Of a stretch of DNA of 64,000 bases, positions 1 through 9,769 are shown piece by piece. The position numbers were made by a program, and so were the translations under genes. Every line of letters begins with the position of its first letter. Positions within the stretch are counted from its first letter, which is position 1. The stretch comes from Sceloporus undulatus (taxonomy: Eukaryota > Chordata > Lepidosauria > Squamata > Phrynosomatidae): contig NC_056524.1 in assembly GCF_019175285.1 (NCBI RefSeq), positions 101,774,921-101,838,920 on the forward strand. The letters are read 5' to 3'. The notes under the pieces are model-generated. The model did no database searches. It was not told the DNA's origin and saw only the letters and a list, made by a program, of their open reading frames with translations.

Positions 1-137
1 AGGGATATGAACGATGGTCTCCAGAGTCATTATGCAACACTTGATTCCACTAGGGCTGCTCTCCCTATTTTCACCTATCTCTTATTTTATTTCTCTCATG
101 GTTTTACAATAGAATGTTTTATCTCCTTTATTTTAAG

Positions 138-267
138 GTCTTTATGGAAACACAGACCTTGCCAACCTCTGCCTTGCTAAATCAAGCCCTAAGTCTCAGT
201 ATCAATACATGAAGTTCTGCTCTGAGCACTTCTATCCAAATTTAGAGTACTTGGCACAGGCTGTGAG
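138..267 (+). CDS. Unit A exon 3
   Basis: Encodes [20 protein letters not shown] and on to LAQAVR. The acceptor is ttttaag and the donor gtaagg. It begins in phase 1, so its first two bases complete a Gly codon started in exon 2. It belongs to the region between the N-terminal dimerisation/winged-helix part and the SAM domain. It is 130 nt, the same as in units B and D. Confidence 0.83.
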
Positions 268-2694
268 GTAAGGAGTGAACTGCAAATAACCTCTAAAGGT
301 TGGGAAAGTTGCTTTCAAGTTGCTTTTTTATTTACAGCAACTGTATTAAAGAGAGATATCCAAGTGACCCAGTTATTCTTCTATTTCAGGGAAGGAAAAG
401 AACAGATCCAATCAATATGTGGCACTTCAGAAAAAGATTTTTATAAAGCCACGAGCAGGTAACTAGTATTTTGTATCTGATACCTGAAGATACCTTCTTT
501 AGGATAATGTAAACCTTGCATAACTATGCAAAACATTTTTGTTTGTTGTTGTTAACTGCCCTTGAGTCAAGCCCAACTAATGGTAACCCTGTGGATGAGA
601 CGTTTCCAAGCCCCTCTGTCCTCCACTGCTCTTCTCAAGTCCTGTAAATTCAGGCTTGAATCCTCCCTGATTGAGTCTATGCATCTGGCATGAGGTCTTC
701 CTATGTTTCTGCTGCCTTCCACCTTCCTCAGCATGACTCACTTTTCCAGTGAGCCGAGCCATCTTATCATGCAGCCAAAATATGACAGCCTCATTTTTGT
801 CATATTGGCCCGTTACAAACGGGCATAAAGTACGGACTGGGTCTGTATTAGGATTAGAAAGTGGTGTCCCTTCCGGACGCCCCTAACCCTAATACAGACC
901 CAGTCTGTACGAAATGGCGGCGTCTGTTCCACACGGGGGCCACCATCTCTACGTAGCGGATGCACAGCGTCCACACGCCGCAAAGCGCATATGATGCTGC
1001 GAGTGTGCCATTGGCACCTTGCAGTGTCATATCCGCACCGCAGGAAGAAGCGCCATTTTGGGGCTTTTTGCTCTGTGAGGGAGCCGCGCGGTTTGGCTGC
1101 TGTGGCTTCCTCACGGAGCAACTGGCAGTGGTGCAAGACTTCCCCTTCTGGGCGGTCTGTAACGCACCATAGACTTCCGTGGAAAGTTCAGGCTTGATAT
1201 GTTATGTCTTTTTTGCTGTCCATGGTATCCTAAGTACTCTTTTCCTGCACTGCATCTCAAATGAGTTTTCCTCCTATTTGCTTTTTTTTACTGTCTGGCT
1301 CTCACATCTATACATGGTGATGGAAAATACAATGGATTTGATTATTCTAGCTTTTGTTTTCAGTTGTATATTTTGACACTTTAGGATCATGTCCAGTACT
1401 TTCATGGCTTGTTGTTACGCTCTGTGTTATAGTACTGAGTGACCTAACAGGTCAAATGGGGTTAGTTTGTTTATTTTTTAAAAAAAACATTTGAAATCAG
1501 AATCCCAATAGCCATGCAAAATTGTTGACAATGGTATTCTTTTTTTTGCTTATTACAAGTGTTATCCTACATGTTTGCAGCTGTATGTCAGACTTTGTAT
1601 TCAGCCATTCTTTCTGCTTATCTTTCATTCTGATTTTCATTTCCCAGTTCAAAGGAAGAACTGCAAAGATTCTCCAGTGCCCTCGAGGATGCCTGGAGTC
1701 TGTATGGTGAGGAAGTAATGTCTGCAATGGATCTTTCTTGTTTCCACATTGTTTGTGATTTGGGAGGTAAGTAGCAGAAATTTTACCAAAAAAGCTGCTT
1801 TTCTTTATTTGGAATTTCAACACTATTGATTTGGGGGGATGGCCTGTTAGGTTGACTTTCACCCCTGTGATTCTTTGGTGGCAAAAGTAGTATAGCTCCA
1901 CCTCAGTACCACTCTATGGCAGGATACAAACCGCCGCTTTGCGGCGCTTTCCCGCCGCCGCCGTTTGCTCCGTGCGGGAGCTGCAGCAGCCAAACCGCGC
2001 GACTCCCGCGCGGAGCAAAAAAGAAGCTCCATTTCGGAGCTTCTTCTTGCGGCGCACTGATGACGTCGTGAAGCGCCGCCGGCGCATTCGCGATGTCATA
2101 GGCGCCGCAACACGTCTGGACACTATGCGTCCAGTACGTAAAGATGGCGGCGCCCATGTAGAAGGGGCGCCGCCATCTTGTACGTATCGGATACGTACTA
2201 GGGTTAGGGGGGTGCGGAAGCACCGCCCCTTCCTAACCCTAGTACGTATCCTATACGTACTATATGGCAGTTTGTATCCCGCCTATGTTCTATCATTACT
2301 TTAATACAGATTATTTCCTTTATTCAAGAGCCAGCATGGTGTAGTGGTTTGAGTGCTGTACTATGACTCTGGAGACCAGGGTTCATATCCCCACTCAGCA
2401 ATGAAAATTTACTGGATGAACCTGGGCAAGCCATAACAGATTACTGCACTGCCAAAAACCTCAACTGCTCCCCGATGGGATACAGTTGAGTTGTGGGTTG
2501 CTACAGGCAATAAATACCTCATATTCTATCATACTTAATTTGTTGCCAGTGCAGCTGGGTTGTAATCACCTGGTGGCATCGGCGGCGAATTAAGTATGGT
2601 AGAACCCAGGAGCTAGTGAGAGAAAAGCGGGAAGAGAACGAGGAACACCATTGCACCCTCCTCTCTCTCCCTCCCTCCCTCCCTCCCTCTCTCT

Positions 2695-2730
<36 letters not shown>

Positions 2731-5700
2731 CTCAGAGTCTGTCTCACAGCAGCAGGCTCTGAAGGGCCAGAAAACATGGGTATTCACCATCCCTCCAGCT
2801 TTTCATTCAACATTCATCTTTCCCCATTTCTTCTGAATGCAAAACTGAAAGGAGAAACTCAAGAGCTCAATGGAAGCTTTCTGTTGCTCCCCCCCCCCCC
2901 ACTGGATAAAATTGCTGCTGCTAGTAAGAGAGGGAAAGGGAGAAGAATCTGGGAAGGGCAGCTCCCATGTTTGCAAATCGACTCACTGATGTTGTTCAGA
3001 GCTGGGATGCAGCCAGGATGCAGTCACCTGGCAGCATTGGCAGCATTTTGAATGAATAGCTGGAGCCACACTTGGTGACACCAACCCTAGTGATGCCACT
3101 GTATGGGAATTACATTTTGTGAGTAACAGTACAAAAAAAGCATTACTAAGGATTCTGTATGGTGTCGTAATGGGGGGTCAGTGAGGGAGAGGGTGACACC
3201 ATGGGTTATTGCATCAGGTGACACCAACCCTAGTGATGCCACTGAGTGGTATCACAACCATGTTCTTTTGTTGTTTATAACTGGCATAAAAATAACTTCA
3301 CCTCAGGCTGACTCTATGAATGAGAGGCTTCCAAGTCACCTTAACATCAATAGCCCTGTTCAGGTCCTGCAGACTCAGAGCTGTGGCTTTCTTGGATTGA
3401 GTGCATCCATTTGGAATGCTGTAATTCTCTTTTTGTACTACCTTTTATTTTACCAAGCATTATTGTCTTTTTTTTAGTGAGTCATGTCTTTCCATATATA
3501 ATAATAATTTGTACCCTAGTTTCAAAGGAAATTAAAATTCCTGAACAAAATTTCATACAGAAAATTTAGGAAGAAATTCAAAAGACAACATTTATTTGTT
3601 TGTTTGTTTTCCATTCTGTTCTTTTTTTTTAAAGGATGTAGTGATGCGTTTGCGAAAAAATATATTTCATTGTACCCAAATTCTACTGTGACCATTTTTG
3701 ACCTACCTGAAGTGGTGGAAACAACAAAGCATCTTGCGTCATCTGAGGAACAGCGGATTACTTTCCAGGGTGGTAAGATATGGTTTTTGCAGACATAGCT
3801 AGATTTAAAATTTAGATACTACTTCCCTCTACAAGGCAGATACCTGTATGAAAAGCATCAGGGATCACCAGTGTATACTTCATTAAGTTATGGAGCAGAG
3901 AAGCATCAATACTTACATAAAGTGATCAGTGGAAGAGGAGGCAACTGGGTATTTGATGAGCCCTTCCATTTCCCGTCTTCCTATCATTAGGCCAAATGCT
4001 TTCTTGGATTTTGAGGTCACTTCTTTCCTCTTAAAGAAATTGGGCTGTCTCTTTGGTCCTCTTTGTTCAGCCTCAGGAAATGTTTGTAGTTTACATAACA
4101 TGCATGATAGGCAGCTTTCTTGTAACCAACTACTGTATTGCTCCACTCCTTTGGTCTATCTCCTTTCCTATCCTAAGATGGATTTCCTGAGACAATCAAC
4201 ATTCTCCCCCTCTTTCTATCCTTAGGTATCTTTCTTAGATGCTGAGGTCACTTCTGAGTTAAAGAAGCTGATTTCAGAGACATAGCCAAGTTAATCTGGG
4301 ATATCAGTATGCAAAGAGATCTTGTGGCATTTTTTTGACTGTGCAAAAGAAGTTGTGCATAAACTTTCACAAACTTGATCTAATTCCTCTGTTCACTCCA
4401 TGCATCTGAGAAAGTAGACCAAGGTCCAAAGCACATTGAAGAAATAATCCAGTTTGAGGCTGCTTTAACTGCCCTGGTTCAGTGCAATGGAATCCTGGGA
4501 ATTGTAGTTTATTATGGCACTAGAGCTCTCTGACAAGAGATGGCTAAATGTCTCACAAAACGACAGTTCCTGGGATTGCCAAGTATTATGTCAGGGCAGT
4601 TAAAGTGGTCTCTCACAGGATGATTTCTGCATTGTATTTTGGTCCCAGGTGTATGGAGATTTTCAGATGGGGGGGGGCAGGAGTAAAAAGGATATTCCCA
4701 GCAAAGTCACACAATTGCGCCGAAGATTTTCAGACAACGTCGCACTGATCCCTAGCTTCTTCTGGGAAGAACCAGGAATGCTCCAGCAACAAACCATTTA
4801 CAGGGCTTTCCCATGAATAGTTTGTTGCTGGAGCATTCCTGGTTCTTCCTAGAAGAAGTCCTGGATCAGTGTGACATCATCTGAAAATCTTCAGTGCAAT
4901 TGCACGACTTTACTGGGAGAATGTCTTTCACTCCCGGCTTTTTCCCCCATCTGAAAATCTCCTTAGAAAGCTTGTGCTACAACATCTTTTGCACAATTAA
5001 TCTAAAAGGTGCTACAATAACTCGTCGCTTAATGAAGCTGGTTTGTCTCTTTGTTCACATTTGTCCAGTTTATCCAAAATACATGACAGATAACTTTATT
5101 GTTAACAAGTATTGCTCAGCTCATTTTGTCTATCTCCTTCCCTATCCCAAGATGGATTTCCAGAAACAGTAAAGGTAACTTTCCCTTTTTAATACCTCAT
5201 ATTCAGAGTACTCCTATTCCTACCATACACTCATATTGTACTAGTCCCACTGTACTCTGCATAATACAAATGCTGTAATGTTCCTACAGTTGTCACTTTC
5301 ACAAGGCTTTCCATTAGTCAGAGTCAGGCAATTACCTCAGGCACCAGTTGCTGGAAGAAAGCATGGCAGTTCTCTAACCACCCCTCTTGAGCTCACAGCC
5401 ATCCCCTCTGCTCTATGTGTGCCTCACAGTTTATAATGCACCTTCCAAATTGGTCTAAGTCTAACCTGCGGACCTCAGCACCGGGAAAGACGTTATCTTT
5501 TCAACAGTGTTAAAGTAAAATTCTGCTCTCAAACCAGCATTGCTCCTGTACATGGAATGGCATAAGGGTTCCTATCCTTTGCTACAGGCAATAAAGCTGC
5601 TTAGCGTATGGCCTCAGTATCCATGGGTTCAGTGTTTGCAGATTTGAGCAACTGCAGATTGAAATGAAGAAAGAGTTGTTTGTTTGTTTTTTACCTGTGA

Positions 5701-8493
5701 TTGATTGCAGGCAAGCTGAAAAGCTGTCCCAGGCAATAGTGGAGGCTGTGGTGACAAGGCCTGAATGCCAGGCAAACACTCTTTCCTTTTTGGCTGTGGT
5801 AATTCTGCTCTTTCCTTCAAAAGACAGAGGTGGGGGCTGGTGTCCTCACAACAGGAAGCAGGAAGAATGTGTGCCTCGCACTCGGGGCTTGCTGCCATTG
5901 CTCTTTTCCCCCTTGGAAGTCAGTTCCAGGAAGGAGTTAGCAGGGGAGTTAGCAAGCGCTTGGCACTTGGAGCTTTGAGCCCCTTCAGATGATGAAGTCA
6001 ATCATGGAATGATGCTGGTCAAAACTGTATCTTCTGTGCTGAAGCATAATAAAACCTTCATCCAAAAACATCCTTCCTGCACCAGGCTAAAGCTTTAGGA
6101 TGGAGGAAGGTAGCTGCAAAAAGCCTCAAGCTCCAGGACTTGTGTCTTCTATGTCCCTTACTAACCCCTTCCTCGGATTGATTTCCATCAGCCATGGGCA
6201 CAGGGGAGGGAGGGGAGGTGGCAGTGATTTTAAATTTTAAGTATCGATTTGGGCAGCTCCATTTTTTTTATATGTACATGGGAGGGGGAGGGTATCCTGG
6301 AAACTCTGACAGATAGAGAGGGCTCATTATAGTTCTAGATATAAAAAGTGTTTTCCAGAAGGTTGAAATAATTGATGTCTTCTTATACTGCAGGTGATTT
6401 TTTTAATGATCAAGTTCCAGAAGCTGATCTGTATACATTGGCTAGAGTTCTTCATGGCTGGGATGATGAGAAATGTGTAACTCTGCTAACTAAATTAAAC
6501 AAGGCCTGTAAACCTGGTATGTGTATTTAGATTTCCTCCTTGAAATTTCTTTCTTTCTTTCTTTTTGCTCTCTGGAAGCATCCTTCCTTCTTCCAGTGTC
6601 TTCAAAGTATCAAGTGAATACAATATTCTCAGGCCCATTATCTACATAGGGCCATTAACATGGGCTGACCTGCCCTAGAAGCAACAGTAAATGACTCATG
6701 TTGCGAAGAAAGTTTTCATCATCTAATTTGAGGTGGGATCAAATTATTCTGTTATAATAATCAGTTAAAGGAGGGGTGGGCAAAGTATAGTACTCCATTT
6801 GCTTTTGAATTGCTTTTTCTATCATCCTTCATAAGCACAGCTAATGGTGAGAAATGCTGGAGTTGCAGTCCAACAGCATTTGCTAACTATCAGAGCCAGG
6901 ATAAACCACTGCATTGCAGGAACATTGTTCCTGAGTGGTTATTGGAGCCATCGTGTCACTATTGGTCCTTTTCCATATAGTTAACCTCTGCATATTTTGG
7001 GGCTGTTCTATTTCTGAGAAGATATAAGAATATGTCCTTTCTTAATATGGTTGGAATTTGGTAAAGAGTTCATCTAGCCTGGACAAATACACCAGGATGT
7101 AGAGTTTTCAATGGAACTGTGGAAACTATAGTATAAAAACTGTTGTGGTTGTTTTTTACAAGAGTAGGAACACTGTGTATGAGATCTTGCTGCCAAGGAA
7201 GACTACACAATTTGTAGCAGTTCCCTTTATGGGCCCCAAAGATGGAGGGAAGTCATTGACCTGGGCTGCAGGGAGGAAACCTTTGCCTTCTAGACACCAT
7301 GGGAAATGGCAGTATCAGTGTACAGTTACCCACCCACATTCACTGGTTTTCCATTTGCATATTTGATGATTCATTGATTTGATTAATATGTTCTCACTAG
7401 GAATCTGTAGGTCTTCCAGTGTGATTGTATGGTCAGCTTCCACCACAGAGTCATGCTGGAGAACCTAGAGATTCTTAGAGAAGTATGCCCTTAGATTTTT
7501 TTTAAAAACAGCATTTACAATTTGTATTTAATTAATTTGTGTTTTTCTTCACTTTTGCAGGGGAGGACGCTGTGCCCCTAATCCCTGTTGATGTAGTCCC
7601 TTGCTATTCCTGTCTCACCCTCCAAATGATCCCACCCCCCATTATCATTATACTGTATTTAACTAGATAGTGATGGGAAGATTAAGATTTCCCATTCATA
7701 GGTTCTGAGGTGTGCATCTGTATATGTAGAAGTCATTGGCGGTTTACAGACCACCAAATAGTACGTATACAATACGTACTAGGGTTAGGAAGGGGCGGTG
7801 CTTCCGCACCCCCCTAACCCTAGTACGTATTGAATACGTACAAGATGGCGGCGCCCTGTTCATACGGGCGCCGCCATCTTTACGTACTGGACGCACAGCG
7901 TCCAGACGTGTCGCGCCGCTTGTGACGTAGCGAGCGCGCCCCTGGCGCCTCGCTACGTCGCAAACGCGACGGTAAAAGAAGCTCCATTTTGGAGCTTCTT
8001 TTTTCGGTCCGCGCGGGAGTCGGGCCGTCTGAAGGCTCCGGCTCCCCCGCGGACCTACTGGCGGCGGTGGCAGACCACCGCAAAGCGGCGGTCTGTACCC
8101 CGCCATTGTGGGCCAAAAACCTTGAGAACCTCTTCAGTCAATATGCTCTAGAAAACACATATTATTTCTTTATACACTGGCACACATTCCCAAGTTTTTA
8201 TTATGAGAGGAACCATGTTCAAAACTTTCCAAAAAGGTGTAGAAATAGGTAATGATATTATCTCTTTCCCAACTCACTTAACAGGAGGTGGTGTGTTAAT
8301 AGTGGACACAATTCTCAATGAAGACAGAAATGGGCCTTTAGAAGCCCACATCTACTCCATACTGATGTTGCTTTACACTAAAGGAAAAGCACGGACCTCA
8401 TCTGAGTACAATGCACTCCTTGGTGCAGCTGGCTTCAAGGTGATTCAGTTCAAGAAAGGAAGACTCTTTGGTGTTGTTTTGGGAAGAAAATAA
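138..8493 (+). CDS. ASMT-like O-methyltransferase, unit A (exons 3-8; 5' part outside window)
   Basis: Predicted cytosolic SAM-dependent O-methyltransferase of the ASMT/HIOMT family, which methylates N-acetylserotonin or related phenols. Exons: 138-267, 390-458, 1648-1766, 3635-3772, 6394-6516 and 8285-8493. All have AG/GT borders and compatible phases, and the joined reading frame has no stop before TAA at 8491. Recognisable motifs are VCDLGG at the exon 5 end, FDLPEVVE in exon 6, EADLYTLARVLHGW in exon 7, and KPGGGV plus the terminal LGRK in exons 7-8. The missing exons 1 and 2 (about 80 residues) should lie left of base 1. Residues at or near the predicted active site differ from unit B: HD to HG, VE to VD and KERT to KART. 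It is therefore an intact reading frame with doubtful classical activity. It is the first of a plus-strand tandem array. A symbol is withheld because orthology to true ASMT is unproven. Confidence 0.85.
390..458 (+). CDS. Unit A exon 4
   Basis: Encodes EGKEQIQSICGTSEKDFYK and a few more residues, matching the AVREGRNQ region of human ASMT. The acceptor is ctatttcag and the donor gtaact. It is 69 nt, as in units B and D. Confidence 0.82.
543..1380 (-). repeat. BovB (RTE) LINE 3' part, split by a MITE
   Basis: The minus strand reads as the degenerate C-terminal part of a BovB reverse-transcriptase protein: MYGCESW-like, CWRR-like, RHDSLEK-like and GRP-like segments ending near KRL. The two pieces (543-806 and 1169-1380) are separated by the MITE at 807-1168, so the MITE inserted later. 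It lies in intron 4 of unit A. Confidence 0.7.
807..1168. mobile_element. GC-rich palindromic MITE, copy 1 (intron 4, unit A)
   Basis: Terminal inverted repeats are GGCCCGTTACAAACGGGC and, from the other end, GGTGCGTTACAGACCGCC. The flanks are ATT and ATA, a near-match to a 3-bp target duplication. The interior is a series of stem-loops with a CCCTAACCC-type segment. It is the most diverged of three family members in unit A. No coding capacity is seen. The 3-bp duplication suggests PIF/Harbinger-type mobilisation (inference). Confidence 0.75.
1648..1766 (+). CDS. Unit A exon 5
   Basis: Encodes SKEELQRFSSALEDAWSLYG and then the start of the SAM-binding domain, ending in VCDLGG with the last Gly codon split by the intron (phase 1). 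The acceptor is ttcccag and the donor gtaagt. It is 119 nt. Confidence 0.84.
1918..2283. mobile_element. GC-rich palindromic MITE, copy 2 (intron 5, unit A)
   Basis: The ends are GGCAGGATACAAACCGCC and, from the other end, GGCGGGATACAAACTGCC. They are flanked by a perfect 3-bp duplication TAT (1915-1917 and 2284-2286). It is closely similar to the 7738-8104 copy in the opposite orientation. It carries an inverted pair of AAGATGGCGGC (2141-2151) and its complement (2169-2179), and a TGACGTCG site near 2061. Confidence 0.85.
2327..2520 (+). repeat. tRNA-derived SINE (intron 5, unit A)
   Basis: It begins AGCCAGCATGGTGTAGTGGT, a tRNA-like A box, followed by a B-box-like GGTTCATATCC. A related SINE sits at the matching place in unit B (34323) and unit D (63005), so it was inserted before the gene duplications. 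Confidence 0.7.
2530..3270. other. Unit A intron 5 middle: microsatellite and unclassified repeat
   Basis: Holds a CT-rich run grading into (TG)n at about 2656-2728, a poly-C tract near 2890, and an old repeat with 'cagctgggatgcag' and 'gtcacctggcagcat' motifs, echoed at 14110-14200 in unit B intron 1. No gene seen. Confidence 0.5.
3277..3500 (-). repeat. BovB LINE 3' fragment (intron 5, unit A)
   Basis: Minus-strand BovB C-terminal remnant ('tgactctatgaatgagaggc ... agtgagtcatgtc' read on the plus strand). Counterparts are at 35287 in unit B and 63722 in unit D, so it predates the duplications. Confidence 0.6.
3635..3772 (+). CDS. Unit A exon 6
   Basis: Encodes [19 protein letters not shown] and [10 protein letters not shown] to RITFQG. 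With exon 5 it makes the SAM motif DLGGCSD, where human ASMT has DLGGGAG. The FDLPEVV segment, which binds the SAM ribose in this family, is kept. The acceptor is ttttaaag and the donor gtaaga. It is 138 nt. Confidence 0.85.
3773..4440. other. Unit A intron 6, first part: duplicated single-copy-like intron
   Basis: Noncoding sequence similar to 35789-36230 of unit B, showing that introns as well as exons were duplicated. An internal echo of 4020-4210 ('tctatctcctttcctatccta') recurs at 5040-5170. Confidence 0.5.
4450..4635. mobile_element. hAT-like palindromic MITE
   Basis: 'gctgctttaactgccctgg' near the left end is answered by 'cagggcagttaaagtggtc' near the right end, with 'aatcctgggaattgtagttt' inside. 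It is related to the element at 11414-11613. Exact ends are uncertain. Confidence 0.5.
4655..4962. mobile_element. 308-bp foldback MITE
   Basis: A near-perfect palindrome. The ends are GGAGATTTTCAGATGGGGG and CCCCCATCTGAAAATCTCC. The arms meet around 4805, where 'ccaggaatgctccagcaaca' is answered by 'ttgctggagcattcctgg'. No target duplication is clear. It lies in intron 6 of unit A and was not seen in unit B. Confidence 0.75.
5605..6130. repeat. Tigger-type MITE remnant (intron 6, unit A)
   Basis: Starts 'tggcctcagtatccatggg' and continues 'gcagatttgagcaactgcag', matching the better-preserved element at 36616-37237 in unit B. It was therefore inserted before the A/B duplication. The right end has decayed. 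Confidence 0.55.
6394..6516 (+). CDS. Unit A exon 7 (changed active-site neighbour)
   Basis: Encodes DFFNDQVPEADLYTLARVL, then HGWDDEKC and TLLTKLNKACKP. The catalytic His (His255 of human ASMT, His269 of alfalfa COMT) is kept at 6453-6455. The next residue, Asp in human ASMT and in unit B, is Gly here (GGC, 6456-6458). It is 123 nt; acceptor tactgcag, donor gtatgt. Confidence 0.85.
6517..7737. other. Unit A intron 7, first part
   Basis: Noncoding. 7340-7720 resembles 39220-39600 of unit B ('gattaatatgtt', 'tcatgctggag', 'cccattcata'), so it is part of the duplicated unit. No other gene or structured repeat is recognised. Confidence 0.45.
7738..8104. mobile_element. GC-rich palindromic MITE, copy 3 (intron 7, unit A)
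   Basis: The ends GGCGGTTTACAGACC and GGTCTGTACCCCGCC are flanked by perfect 3-bp duplications ATT (7735-7737 and 8105-8107). It contains the inverted pair AAGATGGCGGC (7842-7852) and its complement (7870-7880), and a long hairpin around TACGTACTAGGGTTAGG. It ends 180 bp upstream of exon 8. Confidence 0.88.
8285..8493 (+). CDS. Unit A exon 8 (last coding exon)
   Basis: Encodes GGGVLIVDTILNEDRNGPLE through LGAAGF to VVLGRK and stop TAA at 8491-8493. Against unit B and human ASMT, the catalytic-Glu position of VE (Glu297 of alfalfa COMT) is Asp (GAC, 8305-8307), and Glu of the KERT motif (Glu329 of COMT) is Ala (GCA, 8389-8391). It is 209 nt, as in unit B. Confidence 0.86.
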
Positions 8494-8682
8494 AGTGATC
8501 TCTCCATTCTTATTCAAGACCTTAAAGAGGGATGGGAAGCTTTTGGCTGTTTGGATGTTGTTGGACTCCACTTACTCTCATCTCCCGAGTGGGTACCTGG
8601 CCAATGGTGACATATGATGGGAGCAAGAGTTCATCATCATGTAGAATTCCATTGGTTCCCTACAGAAATCTAAAACAATAAA
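8489..8682 (+). terminator. Polyadenylation signals of unit A
   Basis: AATAAA at 8489-8494 overlaps the stop codon, and a second AATAAA lies at 8677-8682. The second is the more plausible signal by spacing. The stop-overlapping hexamer is conserved in unit B. Confidence 0.5.
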
Positions 8683-8689
8683 TTATTAA

Positions 8690-9332
8690 AATAATTTGTG
8701 ACTGTTTTTAATTAATGTTTGACAAAAACAATCTAATTTACAGTCAAAATAATATACCATCAGAGATTAAAAAAACTGGAGGGGGAAAGACAAAGAAGAG
8801 AAAAAGAAAGGGGAAAAGAAAAAGAAAGAAAGAATGGAAAGAGCGAGAAAGGGAATGAGAAAGAGAAAAAAAAAGACCTATAATTGATGCATAGGAGGGC
8901 TCTGTCCTCCCAATTCTGACTACAATGAAAAGTAAAAAAAAAAAGAAAAGAAATTATTCTACGATTACAGATCCAACTAAATAATTCTACTAAAATTACT
9001 AGACATCACCACAAATTATTACATCATTAGATTTCTTGTTGCTCAAAAAGTCCATAAACCATTCACAATTTTTCATAAAGTCTTCAATTGTGAGAGTTAT
9101 CCTTAAAACTCACAATGGGGCCATCCAGACTACCTTTTACCCCAGTTCAGGAACTGGATTAAAAGCAGGAAGTTCATATTGGCCTTGATTCTTCTATATC
9201 TGAATTTGAGGTTTGCACACCTGTTCAGGGGCAAATGCCCCTTGGCACAGGTCTTTTGAAAGTGGAGTTTTACCTGTATCTTTTGAGAAAAACCTGGTCC
9301 TGGCAAATATGAACTTGGCCCCGGTCATGTTT
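8690..9332. other. Spacer between units A and B: A-rich/purine-rich flank
   Basis: 8760-8880 is a purine-rich GAAA tract. 8945-9110 matches the 3' flank of unit B (40640-40800) and a further copy at 43670-43800. No gene seen. Confidence 0.5.
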
Positions 9333-9765
9333 GGGTCAAGTTCAGGGGAGGGATTAGGTCAGAGGGAGGGCAGAGGGCGGAACATGCCTCCCCTCCATCA
9401 GGGTGAAGGAGGAGGAGGAGGAAGGAGGAGCAGGAGGAAGGGAGCCATGGAGGGCAGGATCAGGGCGAAGGAGGAAGAGGAGGAGGAGGAAGGAGCAGGA
9501 CGAAGGGTCAAGTTCAGGGGAGGGATTAGGTGAGAGGGAGTGCAGAGGGCGGAACATGCTTCCCCTTCATCGGGGTGAAGGAGGAGGAGGAGGAGGAAGG
9601 AGCAGGAGGAATGGTGACATGGAGGGCAGGATCAGGGCAAAGGAAGAGGAGGAGGAGGAGGAGGAGGAGGAGGAGGAGGAGGAGGGAGCAGGACGAAGGG
9701 TCAAGTTCAGGGGAGGGATTAGGTCAGAGGGAGGGCAGAGAGCGGAACATGCCTCCCCTCTCTCA
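9333..9765 (+). repeat. GGA-rich minisatellite
   Basis: About 2.4 tandem copies of a 172-193 bp unit starting 'gggtcaagttcaggggaggg' (9333, 9505, 9698). Each copy contains an expandable (GGA/GAG)n run. Long purine-only frames across it are compositional, not genes. Confidence 0.8.
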
Positions 9766-9769
9766 GGCA

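Noticed and set aside
813-1136. Overlapping frames on both strands across the GC-rich MITEs (also 1903-2304 and 7736-8116)
   Set aside because: They lie wholly within inverted-repeat MITEs with target duplications; the frames come from GC richness and palindromes.
2200-2260. Telomere-like CCTAACCCTAG segments
   Set aside because: They occur once per arm as part of MITE hairpins, not as tandem TTAGGG arrays, so they are not interstitial telomeres.
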